In this document: positions 34,590-43,021 of the stretch, in pieces
How positions within the stretch are numbered: position 1 is the stretch's first letter
How the letters are laid out: each line of letters begins with the position of its first letter
Source of the DNA: an uncultured bacterium
GTDB lineage: Bacteria; CSSED10-310; CALFER01
Reading direction: 5' to 3'
Assembly: GCA_937951895.1 (NCBI GenBank)
Contig: CALFER010000098.1
Coordinates: 1-64,000 of the forward strand
DNA length: 64,000 bases
Translations under genes and position numbers: made by a program
The notes under the pieces: generated by a model
Database searches by the model: none
Told to the model about the DNA's origin: nothing
The model's input: the letters and a program-made list of their open reading frames with translations, nothing else

Positions 34590-35168
34590 ATGAACTGCCG
34601 GATGCATCGATTCCCGTCCATCATCGTGATTCTTGCCGTCTGTCTGCAGGTTCCCCTCGCGCTCCCGGATCCTGCTCTCGCCGGAAATCTCAGCGCGGAA
34701 CTCAATGCGGGCCTGTCTTTGCCCGGTGACAATCTGAACCCGCGGTTCGACGCCGAATTCTTCACCTCCGTTCTGCTCGAATACTCCTACAATCCCTATT
34801 TCAGCTGGTTCACAACTCTCGGATTCACAAAATTCGATCGAAAGCAGTATCCGGTCGATACAGACTTCGCCATCTACCATCTCGCACTGGATGGCGCCCT
34901 GTCCTACCCGATTCTCCCTGCGCTCCGTGCTTCGGCATTCGGCGGAATGGGATTGTATCTGTGGCAGTCCGATCGCGCCTGGTGGGTCGACGGCCGTTCG
35001 AAAGATTCCGGAGACGTCGGATTCAACTACGGGTTTTCTCTGGATTACCGTTTTTATTCAGCGTGGAGTGTGGTGTCACGCATCATGTATCACTCGGTGC
35101 GGATCGAAGATTCATCGAGTTATTTCCGATGGGCGGATGCCATGTTGGGTATTCGCTACACGTTCTGA
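34590..35168 (+). CDS. Outer-membrane beta-barrel protein
   Basis: A 192-residue secreted protein with a signal peptide (IIVILAVCLQVPLALPDPALA), followed by alternating amphipathic strands rich in Tyr, Phe and Trp. It ends in a strand with a C-terminal Phe (MLGIRYTF), a hallmark of Bam-assembled barrels. The size suggests about eight strands. A GGAG site 6 nt before ATG 34590 decides the start; the longer frame runs back into rnpB. It is 13 bp before a second barrel gene, so the two probably form an operon. Function unknown. Confidence 0.75.
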   Translation: MNCRMHRFPSIIVILAVCLQVPLALPDPALAGNLSAELNAGLSLPGDNLNPRFDAEFFTSVLLEYSYNPYFSWFTTLGFTKFDRKQYPVDTDFAIYHLALDGALSYPILPALRASAFGGMGLYLWQSDRAWWVDGRSKDSGDVGFNYGFSLDYRFYSAWSVVSRIMYHSVRIEDSSSYFRWADAMLGIRYTF

Positions 35169-35181
35169 AGGAGGGTATCGC

Positions 35182-35748
35182 ATGAAACAGATGCTGCTTG
35201 TACTGGGACTGCTGGTGATCACTCCGGTTCTGTTCGCCGCGGAAGGTGACATGACGATCGGTGGCGGACTGGGATTCGCCATGCCGTTCGGAGACCTGTC
35301 GGATGCGGTGGATGCCGGGATCACGCTGAATCTGTTCGGTGAGTATTACTTCACGGATCTTCTCGGAATCCGCGGGATGATGAATTATCATTTTTTATCC
35401 GGTGAGGAAGACTTCTGGGGATATTACGACTATTACACGGTGGAAACCGATCTGAAAATCTTCGACATTTTAATCGATGCCGCGGCCCGATTCGAGTTGA
35501 CTGACAAGATGTACATCACCGCCATGGGCGGTATGGGTGCGTATATGTCGAAGTGGGAAATCTCAACACCGGTCGTTTCCGGATCATCCGATAACCAAAC
35601 CGACATCGGCATCAACCTGGGTGGCAATTTCACCTATCAACTGACGCGGGATTGGGGAATTCAGGGTAACCTGATCTATCACATGGTCAACATGGACGAT
35701 TGGGAGAATTGGCTCGATTTCACCGTTACCGCTTCCTATTCACTCTGA
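35182..35748 (+). CDS. Outer-membrane beta-barrel protein (OmpW/OmpX-like size)
   Basis: A 188-residue protein with signal peptide MKQMLLVLGLLVITPVLFAA and a Gly-rich strand start (MTIGGGLGFAMPFGDLSDAV). Further amphipathic strands end in FTVTASYSL. This layout fits small porin-like barrels with an outer-membrane beta-barrel domain. AAGGAGGG precedes the ATG. Codons upstream in the same frame (to 34891) overlap the previous gene and are not used. Probably co-expressed with its neighbours at 34590 and 35762. Confidence 0.75.
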   Translation: MKQMLLVLGLLVITPVLFAAEGDMTIGGGLGFAMPFGDLSDAVDAGITLNLFGEYYFTDLLGIRGMMNYHFLSGEEDFWGYYDYYTVETDLKIFDILIDAAARFELTDKMYITAMGGMGAYMSKWEISTPVVSGSSDNQTDIGINLGGNFTYQLTRDWGIQGNLIYHMVNMDDWENWLDFTVTASYSL

Positions 35749-35761
35749 AAAGGAGGATTCG

Positions 35762-36310
35762 ATGTATCGCGGAATTCTCATCTCGATGCTTATCCTTACA
35801 GTCGTTTCCGGTCTCGCGTTTGCCGCTAAACCGGACACGGAAGCCTATCTCAAGTTCAACCTTCGATACGATGCCGCACGGAATACGGCCTCCTGCATCA
35901 ATTACCAGAACGGAATCATCGTTCCGGCGGGATCGAAGGTCCGAATCATCAGTTACAATGCCAACAAGATCAACGTTGAACTCCCGGACAAGACTCGGGT
36001 CGTGATGGAGTATCAGAAGAAGTTCACGGGAATTGCCGTCGAAGCATGGCTCGATCGCGTCACATCGCCAACCGATCCAACACCGGAATGGAAGGATTTC
36101 GACGAGACCGAGATGAAGGGGATCAAATCCGGCAAAGCGCTGGTCGGCATGCGGAAAGAAGCCGTTCTGGTCGCGCTGGGATATCCTGCAGCTCACAGAA
36201 CACCCGCCATCGAACACGATCGGTGGGTGTACTGGTCCAATCGATTCGCCGAGTTTGGAGTGGTGTTCTCCAATAATCGCGTCGTCGATGTCGGGAACGC
36301 GGGCAGGTAA
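35762..36310 (+). CDS. Secreted protein with BamE/SmpA-like C-terminal region
   Basis: A 182-residue exported protein: signal peptide MYRGILISMLILTVVSGLAFA, then a small beta domain. The C-terminal ~65 residues (GIKSGKALVGMRKEAVLVAL, YPAAHRTP, DRWVYWSNRFAEFGVVF) resemble the SmpA/OmlA fold, where a short helix pair precedes a beta sheet. There is no lipobox, so it would be soluble in the periplasm. An AGGAGG site precedes the ATG. It is third in a short operon of envelope proteins. The domain call is by pattern only. Confidence 0.7.
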   Translation: MYRGILISMLILTVVSGLAFAAKPDTEAYLKFNLRYDAARNTASCINYQNGIIVPAGSKVRIISYNANKINVELPDKTRVVMEYQKKFTGIAVEAWLDRVTSPTDPTPEWKDFDETEMKGIKSGKALVGMRKEAVLVALGYPAAHRTPAIEHDRWVYWSNRFAEFGVVFSNNRVVDVGNAGR

Positions 36311-36331
36311 CGCGGACTGCGCCCGGACTCG

Positions 36332-37249
36332 ATGGCCTGGTACAAACTCCCGGAACGCGGATCTGTATCGGGTCTGAAGTTTTTTTTCACGATCTGCCGG
36401 CTCCTCGGATATACGTGGAGCCGGTTTTTTTGTCACTTCGTCGTTCTCTACTTCTTTCTCGCCGGTCGCGAAACACGTCATCATGTCAGATCATTTCTCG
36501 TTCGCGCCACAGGTCGGAGCCGTATCATCGACCAGTACACGTGTTTTTATCGATTCGCCGAATCCATTCTGGATCGCGTATTCATCCTGGCCGATATGCC
36601 CCATAAACTGCACTGCCACGTCACGGATTCCGGCGTGATGGACCGCTATGCGGCTGCCAGACGCGGCGCTTTCATGCTCGGTTCGCATCTCGGCCCGATG
36701 GAAGCCTCCCGGCTCCATGCCGAGAGACGCGGATACACGATCAGCGTCCTGATCTACTCGGCGATCTCCCCGAAACTCTATACGCTCCTCAGGGAAATTT
36801 CCTCGACATTCGAAGACTCCATGATTCAGGTCGATTCACAGAGCATCGACTTCATACTCGAACTCAAACACCGACTCGATCTGGGCCACTTCATCGCCGT
36901 GCTCGGGGATCGGGTCTGGGCCCGAGGCAAGACGCGGGTCGTCCCGTTTCTCGGCGCACCTGCCGCGTTCCCTCTCGGCCCCTTCGAACTCGCAGTCGCC
37001 GCCAACGCCCCGATTCTCCTCACATTCGTTCTCAAATCATCGAAATATCAGTATGATGTCCATCTTGAAGAACTGACTCCCGGTCAGTTCATCCCGCGCG
37101 CTGAACGACAGGCGCATCTGGAGTCGCTCCAGGACCGATTCATCGAAAGGCTGGAACACTATGTCAAACTCGCCCCGACTCAATGGTACAACTTCTACGA
37201 TTTCTGGCACATCGAAACCAATGATGCACGAAACCCCCCGGAATCGTAG
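36332..37249 (+). CDS. Lipid A acyltransferase-like protein (LPLAT)
   Basis: A 305-residue acyltransferase of the LpxL/HtrB type. A hydrophobic N-terminal helix is followed by GAFMLGSHLGPMEASRLHA, holding the catalytic H-x4-E, and later by FIAVLGDRVWARGKTRVVPFLG and FPLGPFELAVAANAPILLTF. Similar enzymes are standard members of aryl-polyene loci, where they acylate the product's lipid anchor; a role in lipid A is the alternative. The next gene (LolA-like) starts inside its 3' end. The plus-strand arm continues with the exporter and lipoprotein. Confidence 0.8.
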   Translation: MAWYKLPERGSVSGLKFFFTICRLLGYTWSRFFCHFVVLYFFLAGRETRHHVRSFLVRATGRSRIIDQYTCFYRFAESILDRVFILADMPHKLHCHVTDSGVMDRYAAARRGAFMLGSHLGPMEASRLHAERRGYTISVLIYSAISPKLYTLLREISSTFEDSMIQVDSQSIDFILELKHRLDLGHFIAVLGDRVWARGKTRVVPFLGAPAAFPLGPFELAVAANAPILLTFVLKSSKYQYDVHLEELTPGQFIPRAERQAHLESLQDRFIERLEHYVKLAPTQWYNFYDFWHIETNDARNPPES

Positions 37250-37949
37250 ACTGCCGGTCGCCCTGAGTCTGTTTATCGGCATCACCACGATCCTGCATGC
37301 CGCACCGGAGAGTGCGGAAACCCCGTCGGCGACCCCCGCCCCGGCGACGACCATCGCCCCCCCGGCGGCATCTCCTGCGAATCACCCGGGCGATGGTATT
37401 GCCGAAATGTGGCAGTATCTCGCTTCCATCGACACCATGGCATCCCGATTCCATGAAGAAAAATTCCTCGCGCTGATGTCCAAACCCCTCCCGGCGGAGG
37501 GCCGCTATTACTACCGCCGCCCGGATTATCTCGTGCGTATCGTCGACGCACCCTACCGGGAGACGATCGTGATGCAGGGGGATTCGCTGACGATCGATCA
37601 CCGTGATCTGAACACCCGCGAGACGATCGATTTCCAGCAGCAGCCTCTGGCGCGCGCCATCACTCAGCATCTCCTGTGGCTGTTCGGCGGAAACAAGGAA
37701 CTGATCGACACGCATTACATCACAGCCTCTCAGAGCGTCGAAGAAAACAACTTCCTGCTCGAACTGTCTCCCCGGCGTGAACCCCTCAACCAGATCATCG
37801 ACAAGATTCAGATCTGGGTGAACCGGGATCGGAATGCCTTCAAGGTTCAGATCGTGGAGATGGGCGGTGACCTGACCGTCCTGACGCTCGACGAGATCAT
37901 CATCAATCAACCCTTGCCGGACACGCTCGAAACCCCATCCGGCTCGTGA
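37221..37949 (+). CDS. LolA-like outer-membrane lipid/lipoprotein carrier
   Basis: A 242-residue exported protein: signal segment PVALSLFIGITTILHAA, a Pro/Ala/Thr-rich linker, then a LolA-type half-barrel (SRFHEEKFLALMSKPLPAEG, YYRRPDYLVRIVDAPY, then GGDLTVLTLDEI). Family members carry lipids across the periplasm. Adjacent MMPL exporter and lipoprotein genes are the usual partners in aryl-polyene export modules. The start is ATG 37221 or 37224, overlapping the acyltransferase stop by about 28 bp. Confidence 0.8.
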   Translation: MMHETPRNRRLPVALSLFIGITTILHAAPESAETPSATPAPATTIAPPAASPANHPGDGIAEMWQYLASIDTMASRFHEEKFLALMSKPLPAEGRYYYRRPDYLVRIVDAPYRETIVMQGDSLTIDHRDLNTRETIDFQQQPLARAITQHLLWLFGGNKELIDTHYITASQSVEENNFLLELSPRREPLNQIIDKIQIWVNRDRNAFKVQIVEMGGDLTVLTLDEIIINQPLPDTLETPSGS

Positions 37950-37961
37950 CACCGGAATCGC

Positions 37962-40397
37962 ATGCGCTTTCTTCCACTGTCTGCCTGCCTGCCCATCGCC
38001 CGCCGTCTGCTCGTCGCGCTGCTCATCATGGTGCCGTTCATCGCCGCTCTCGCCATGCTCGATCTGAAGCAGGAATCCGATATCACCAAATTCCTTCCCG
38101 AAAATGACCTGAAAAGTCATCTCCGCATCAGCCAGCTCTTCAATAACACGAATCTGTCCCGGAGCATGATTCTGGAAGCCCGGTTTCCGGACGGCACTCC
38201 ATCCGAACTCAAAAGCACGTTCTCGGATCGCCTGGCCCGAACGCTGATGGATACCGGCCTGTTCAGAAAGGTCCGGAACGGATCGACCGAGGAGGGGCAG
38301 GAGAGACTCTTCTATGAGTTGTATTTTCGGCACCGGTTCGGCCTCTACTCGCTGGATCCGGACTCGGACATTCCCCGGCTGTTCCGGGATGAGGGGTTGA
38401 ATGCCGCCATCCGGAAGCTGGTGATTGATCTGAGGGGACCGATGGGGATGGCGATCAAGCGGATCGCATCCGCCGACCCCCTTCAGGTGTTTTCACGGAG
38501 CATGCAGTGGATCCAGAGCGCATCCACGAGTGTTTCTCCGGCGATGCTCAACGGCCGGTTCGTCTCACCCGACAATTCCGGGATGCTGATTGTTGCCGAG
38601 ACGATTGCGAGTCCGTTCGAGAATTCGGTTCAGCGTGGTCTGATCGCCGAAATCCGCCGGAAATTCGATGAACTGGCCGCTGATGTGCCGGTTCCCGTAC
38701 GGTTCGATTTCACGGGAATCAACCGATTTTCACTCGATGCCGAACGACTGATCCTGCGCGACATCAACATCGCATTTTTTCTGTCCACCGCGGTTATTCT
38801 GATCGTTTTCCGGCATACATACCGCAGTTTCCGCATCACGTTACTGGCGTTCATCCCGCTGTTCCTCGGCGTCCTTGTCTCGATTGGCCTCTCATCGCTG
38901 ATTTTCGGGAAACTGCATGGCCTGACGATCGCCTTCGGATCTTCGCTCATCGGTATCTCGGATGATTACTCGATCCATATCATCAATCATTTTTCGGGAA
39001 GAAAGCCTGAAGAGTCGAGCGATCCGCTCGACCGAAGTCTCCATCGAAGCCTTCTGATGTGTTTTGTTACCACGTTCGCGGGGTACTTCATCGTGGGATT
39101 TTCCGATTTTCCGGGGATTCGTCAGATGGCCGTGTCGTCGATGATCGGCCTGGCTTACGCCTTTCTGTTCTCGGTCGTTCTCCTGCCGGATCTCGTCATG
39201 CGCTTCTCGCCGAAGGGCATCGTCGCCCGCAAACAGCAGCGCCATGCCGCGCTGCTCGGATTCCTGAAAATGCTGCATCGCCGTCGACTCTGGATGGTCG
39301 CAGTCTTTGTCGCGGCATCTCTGTTCGCGGTCGCAGAACTGTCACACACCCGGATTTATACCGATATTCGCATGCTCAACAGCAGTGATCCGGAAACCCG
39401 GCGGGTCGATGAACACCTCCAGTCCTGCATGAAGAGCCGGACGTTCGAGTCGGTGCTGGCGGTATCCGGCGCGGGAATGGAGAACGCTCTTGTCGAAAAT
39501 GAGCGCGTGTGCCTGAGTCTTGACCGGATGGTGCGGGATCAGTCGATCCAGGCGTACTTCAGCCCGATTGCGTTCATTCGTTCCGAAAGCCTCCAGAAGC
39601 AAAACATCTCCCTGTTCCGAACGGAGGCGACACCTGATCGACTCGGGCGGTTGCGCAGCATGCTTGAAACGGAGGGGTTCGATCCCGCGCGTTTCGAGCC
39701 ATTCATGGAATCGATCCGGAACCTGTCGACGGAGGTTCTGAAGCCCGGCGATCTCCTTCGTTCATCCCTGGGCGACCTGATTTCCGGTTTCGTCATCGAG
39801 GACGCTGGAGAGACGCATATTTTGAATCTGCTGCGTTCCGATCTCGATCCCGCCCAACTGAACGAGCGACTCGGCGGATCGACCCGGAGCCGTGTGTTCC
39901 GTCAGGTGGACCTGATGAACGACGCCATCACGAGTTCCCAATCCGAGATCACCCGGCTGACGGTGCTGGGACTCGTGGTGATCACGCTGATTCTGTGGGT
40001 CTATTACCGGAGTATGCGGAAGATCATCGCAGGGCTTCTGCCGGCGCTTTTCGCGGCAATGGTCACGATCGCGACGATCGGCCTGTTCGCTCCATCTCTC
40101 AACATGATGCATGTCGTGTCCATCCTGCTGATCCTGAGCATGGGAGTTGATTACGGGATTTTCCTGACGGACAGCAGTCATGGCACCGGAAACGCATACG
40201 AATTGTTGGGGCTGTCCACCTACTCGGTCATCATCACCTCCATCACGACACTGGCTTCATTCGGTTCGCTTGTGTTCACGAACAACGGCGCGCTGCGTTC
40301 GATCGGGATCGCCGTATCGGCCGGGATCACGTGCGCCGCCATCGCCGCCATCGGCTTGAATACTCTCCTGCTTGCACCGGTGAAACATGAGAAATAG
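37962..40397 (+). CDS. MMPL/RND-family exporter
   Basis: An 811-residue inner-membrane protein with the two-repeat MMPL layout: one membrane helix, a large periplasmic domain and five helices, then the same again. Characteristic parts are TKFLPENDLKSHLR after the first helix, GLTIAFGSSLIGISDDYSIH in the first half and MGVDYGIFLTDSSHG in the second, carrying the Asp residues used for proton coupling. Likely exports the lipid or polyene product made by the facing biosynthetic genes. The 3' end overlaps the lipoprotein gene by 11 bp. Confidence 0.9.
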   Translation: MRFLPLSACLPIARRLLVALLIMVPFIAALAMLDLKQESDITKFLPENDLKSHLRISQLFNNTNLSRSMILEARFPDGTPSELKSTFSDRLARTLMDTGLFRKVRNGSTEEGQERLFYELYFRHRFGLYSLDPDSDIPRLFRDEGLNAAIRKLVIDLRGPMGMAIKRIASADPLQVFSRSMQWIQSASTSVSPAMLNGRFVSPDNSGMLIVAETIASPFENSVQRGLIAEIRRKFDELAADVPVPVRFDFTGINRFSLDAERLILRDINIAFFLSTAVILIVFRHTYRSFRITLLAFIPLFLGVLVSIGLSSLIFGKLHGLTIAFGSSLIGISDDYSIHIINHFSGRKPEESSDPLDRSLHRSLLMCFVTTFAGYFIVGFSDFPGIRQMAVSSMIGLAYAFLFSVVLLPDLVMRFSPKGIVARKQQRHAALLGFLKMLHRRRLWMVAVFVAASLFAVAELSHTRIYTDIRMLNSSDPETRRVDEHLQSCMKSRTFESVLAVSGAGMENALVENERVCLSLDRMVRDQSIQAYFSPIAFIRSESLQKQNISLFRTEATPDRLGRLRSMLETEGFDPARFEPFMESIRNLSTEVLKPGDLLRSSLGDLISGFVIEDAGETHILNLLRSDLDPAQLNERLGGSTRSRVFRQVDLMNDAITSSQSEITRLTVLGLVVITLILWVYYRSMRKIIAGLLPALFAAMVTIATIGLFAPSLNMMHVVSILLILSMGVDYGIFLTDSSHGTGNAYELLGLSTYSVIITSITTLASFGSLVFTNNGALRSIGIAVSAGITCAAIAAIGLNTLLLAPVKHEK

Positions 40398-41037
40398 CGC
40401 GTTCATACTGATCATGATTCTCCTGTCGATGGGGTGTCGGACAATCGAAGAGTCGCGCCGCGTCACGCCTCACCCGGATGGCCTTCCAAAGATGCAGTAT
40501 CCGTCGCGGTTCCCGGATGACTGGACCATCCGGAATCAACTCCGGATCGAGTTCGGGAAACGCGCGTTCTATGGACGAGGTGTGATCAACCGGCATGCCG
40601 ACCGGATGGAGATTGCGGTGTTGTCGCAATTCGGCACGAAAATCCTGCATGTCGTTCAGTCCGGAAGCGCCGTCGAGGTCCTGTTTCGTGCTCCGGAGAT
40701 TTCCGCATCGTTTGCCCTCGGGATGATCCGCGACGTTCAGTGGATCTTCTTCATCCCTCCGGCGAGTGACTCCGGGGAGGAGCGTGTTTCCCGACGTCTG
40801 GAGAATTTCACGTTCACCGAGATCTTCCGCGCGGATTCCGGAGAGATGCGCTCCAGGCGGATATGGGGAGGCGGCGAGGATACGCGGATCGAGTATCTCG
40901 AATACATGACGATTGCGGAGGGGCGATTCCCAAGACGCGTCGTTCTGGAGAACCGTCGGCGCAACTACCGGATCGATCTGATCACCGAAGATGTGATCCG
41001 TGAAGCGCCGGGGTCAGACATCGCTCCGGTTCCCTGA
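40387..41037 (+). CDS. Lipoprotein (DUF3261-like position)
   Basis: A 216-residue lipoprotein with signal peptide and lipobox LLSMGC. The body is beta-rich (AEVLF-type strands, FTFTEIFRADSGEMRSRRI, LENRRRNYRIDL). Aryl-polyene loci usually encode a lipoprotein of this size after the MMPL exporter, and this gene holds that place and overlaps the exporter. It probably anchors or receives the exported product at the outer membrane. Assignment to DUF3261 is by context and length only. The facing ketoreductase gene ends 16 bp away. Confidence 0.7.
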   Translation: MRNSAFILIMILLSMGCRTIEESRRVTPHPDGLPKMQYPSRFPDDWTIRNQLRIEFGKRAFYGRGVINRHADRMEIAVLSQFGTKILHVVQSGSAVEVLFRAPEISASFALGMIRDVQWIFFIPPASDSGEERVSRRLENFTFTEIFRADSGEMRSRRIWGGGEDTRIEYLEYMTIAEGRFPRRVVLENRRRNYRIDLITEDVIREAPGSDIAPVP

Positions 41038-41053
41038 AAACCCCCGGGATGAC

Positions 41054-41773
41054 TCAGTGCATTCCGCCGTCGACGATCAATGTCTGTCCGGTGATGTACG
41101 AGGCATCATCCGAACACAGGAAGGCAACGACAGCGGCAACTTCCTCGGGACGTCCGAAACGCCTCAGCGGAATGGTCTCAATCAGTCGCTCCTGATCGAG
41201 ATTCCGGGTCATGTCGGTATCGATCAGACCCGGAGCGACGGTGTTCACGAGAATATTCCGGCGGGCCAGCTCGATTGACAGTGATTTGGCTGCACCGATC
41301 AGCCCGGCCTTTGCGGCTGAGTAATTCACCTGCCCCGAATTGCCTTTGATACCGATGACCGATGAGACATTCACGATGCGTCCCCATCGCCCCGCAATCA
41401 TCCCTTTCACCAGGGGGCGGGTGACATTGTAGAATCCGGATAGACTGGTCTGAATCACCTCATCCCATTGCTCGGGTGCCATGAACCCGAATACTTCATC
41501 CCGTGTGACCCCCGCGTTGTTCACCAGGATCTGAATCGGCCCATTCCGTGAGACTTCGGTGTCGAGGCACTCTGTGACGGTCGACCGATCCGTCACATCG
41601 AACGGGAGCACGGAGGCGGATCCGCCCGATTCCAGAATCGTGTCGCGCAACGCACTCGCCGCCGTTGCGGACGAGTTGTAATTGATGATGACGTGGATGC
41701 CCCGGGACGCGAGAGAGATGCAGATGGCTCGTCCGATGCCGCGCGATCCGCCCGTGATCAGTGCTCGTTTCAT
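41054..41773 (-). CDS. 3-oxoacyl-ACP reductase (FabG-like)
   Basis: A 239-residue short-chain dehydrogenase. NADPH-binding TGGSRGIG is at 7-14 and NNAG at 85-88. The catalytic Ser138, Tyr151 and Lys155 are in place, with the C-terminal ITGQTLIVDGGMH. It reduces beta-ketoacyl-ACP. It overlaps the dehydratase stop by 4 bp and is last in the biosynthetic arm KS - chain-length factor - dehydratase - ketoreductase, matching the apeR/apeC/apeP/apeQ-type core of aryl-polyene synthesis rather than housekeeping fabG. Confidence 0.9.
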   Translation of the reverse strand: MKRALITGGSRGIGRAICISLASRGIHVIINYNSSATAASALRDTILESGGSASVLPFDVTDRSTVTECLDTEVSRNGPIQILVNNAGVTRDEVFGFMAPEQWDEVIQTSLSGFYNVTRPLVKGMIAGRWGRIVNVSSVIGIKGNSGQVNYSAAKAGLIGAAKSLSIELARRNILVNTVAPGLIDTDMTRNLDQERLIETIPLRRFGRPEEVAAVVAFLCSDDASYITGQTLIVDGGMH

Positions 41774-42204
41774 GCCGATTCCCCCGATGAAAAGACCTTG
41801 ACGATCCCGGTTGCCAGTCGGATGTCGCCGGAGCGCACCTCACAGGTGTAACTTCCGAAATCACCCGATGCGGAAATCTCATCGATCGTCACGGTCAGCG
41901 TATCCCCCTGGACAACGTGTGTATCCGGAGTGACTTCGAGACGATCGATTCCGATCAGGAATCCGACGCGTACCGGCCCGCCGTCTTTCAGAAAGCGATG
42001 GCCCTGCAGCGCAGCGACGGTCTGCGCCATGTATTCGATCAGAGCGCATCGATGCAGGATCTTGTTGTCGAGAAAGGGGTTGTCGGAACGAACCACCGAA
42101 CGGGTCTCGGCATGTGTCGGTTCAATCCTGTCGATCAAATCGATGAACAGCATTCGCCCCCGGTGGGGCAGAAGTCGGCTCGGAATCAGGGGTTGCACAT
42201 TCAT
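41770..42204 (-). CDS. 3-hydroxyacyl-ACP dehydratase, hotdog fold
   Basis: A 144-residue FabA/FabZ-like dehydratase: LLPHRGRMLFIDLIDRIE with the catalytic-type H14, and HRCALIEYMAQTVAALQGH, where Glu acts in the related enzymes. It would form trans double bonds during polyene assembly. ATG 42204 overlaps the previous stop (ATGA); the longer frame is unsupported. Translationally coupled on both sides. Confidence 0.85.
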   Translation of the reverse strand: MNVQPLIPSRLLPHRGRMLFIDLIDRIEPTHAETRSVVRSDNPFLDNKILHRCALIEYMAQTVAALQGHRFLKDGGPVRVGFLIGIDRLEVTPDTHVVQGDTLTVTIDEISASGDFGSYTCEVRSGDIRLATGIVKVFSSGESA

Positions 42205-43019
42205 GATCGTTCGATCGTCATTCCGATGCATCCCGATTCGGGATCGCCCTCGACCAGTTTGATGCGGCCGCTCGAGGATGGAGCATGCAGGAATTCCAGA
42301 AGAACGTAAAAGGCCGCACAGGGATGGCGATACCCTGAAGCGATCCGGATCGGGTGTGCCTCCTTCTGATACTCGGTCGCTTCAGGACCGTGCATGTGCC
42401 GGAGATCGATGATGTGTGCGAGGGCATCTCCCGATGTGTGTCGTGACAGTACCATCGAGCCGCAGAAATCGATGTTCGTGTGTCCGGGATCCGCCCATTG
42501 CGGAACCTGGATTTTCTCATCTCCGACCGTCAACTGGACAAAGGGGTCGCGATCCGAAAGCATCGCCGCGGCCTGAAGCAGAGCGCATCCGAAGGTGGTT
42601 TCCCCGGCCGAAATGGTCGTCGATGCATGATGCAGCCTGGTCAGAATACTCCAGTATCCCGGCGCTGAATTATGCACTGAATTATGGAAAGCGCTCGGAG
42701 ACACCAGCGGTGGCTCCTGGAAGATCTCATTGAGCACACTCCCGATCGTGTTGATTTCACCGTTGGCGCTACCGTACACGAGAGGCGCATCGGCGGAACC
42801 GGCGCAAGACTGTCGTGCCTGAAAGGTCGTGGAAACGGTCATCTGGATCAATCGGCTCATCCGCCTTTTGAGTCGGATCGGAAGCAGATCGGAAGCGGGG
42901 AGGTCGACCGTATCGGTGCTGAACTCCAGTGGCGTGTGACGGAGCAGATCGATGAAGGATTCAATACCGGAAATCCCGGGGAGAGCGATCGAAGTGGACA
43001 CAATGGAGCAGGGCAACAT
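42201..43019 (-). CDS. Ketosynthase-like chain-length factor
   Basis: A 272-residue protein of the Ketoacyl-synt_2 type. The family-like FHNSVHNSAPGYWSI segment is present. At the place of the ketosynthase active site it reads TTISAGETTFGCALL, without the nucleophilic Cys, so it is probably a non-condensing partner of the adjacent ketosynthase. ATG 43019 is 2 bp after that gene's stop; the frame upstream belongs to shadow sequence. Short compared with full ketosynthases, as expected for this group. Confidence 0.75.
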   Translation of the reverse strand: MLPCSIVSTSIALPGISGIESFIDLLRHTPLEFSTDTVDLPASDLLPIRLKRRMSRLIQMTVSTTFQARQSCAGSADAPLVYGSANGEINTIGSVLNEIFQEPPLVSPSAFHNSVHNSAPGYWSILTRLHHASTTISAGETTFGCALLQAAAMLSDRDPFVQLTVGDEKIQVPQWADPGHTNIDFCGSMVLSRHTSGDALAHIIDLRHMHGPEATEYQKEAHPIRIASGYRHPCAAFYVLLEFLHAPSSSGRIKLVEGDPESGCIGMTIERS

Positions 43020-43021
43020 GG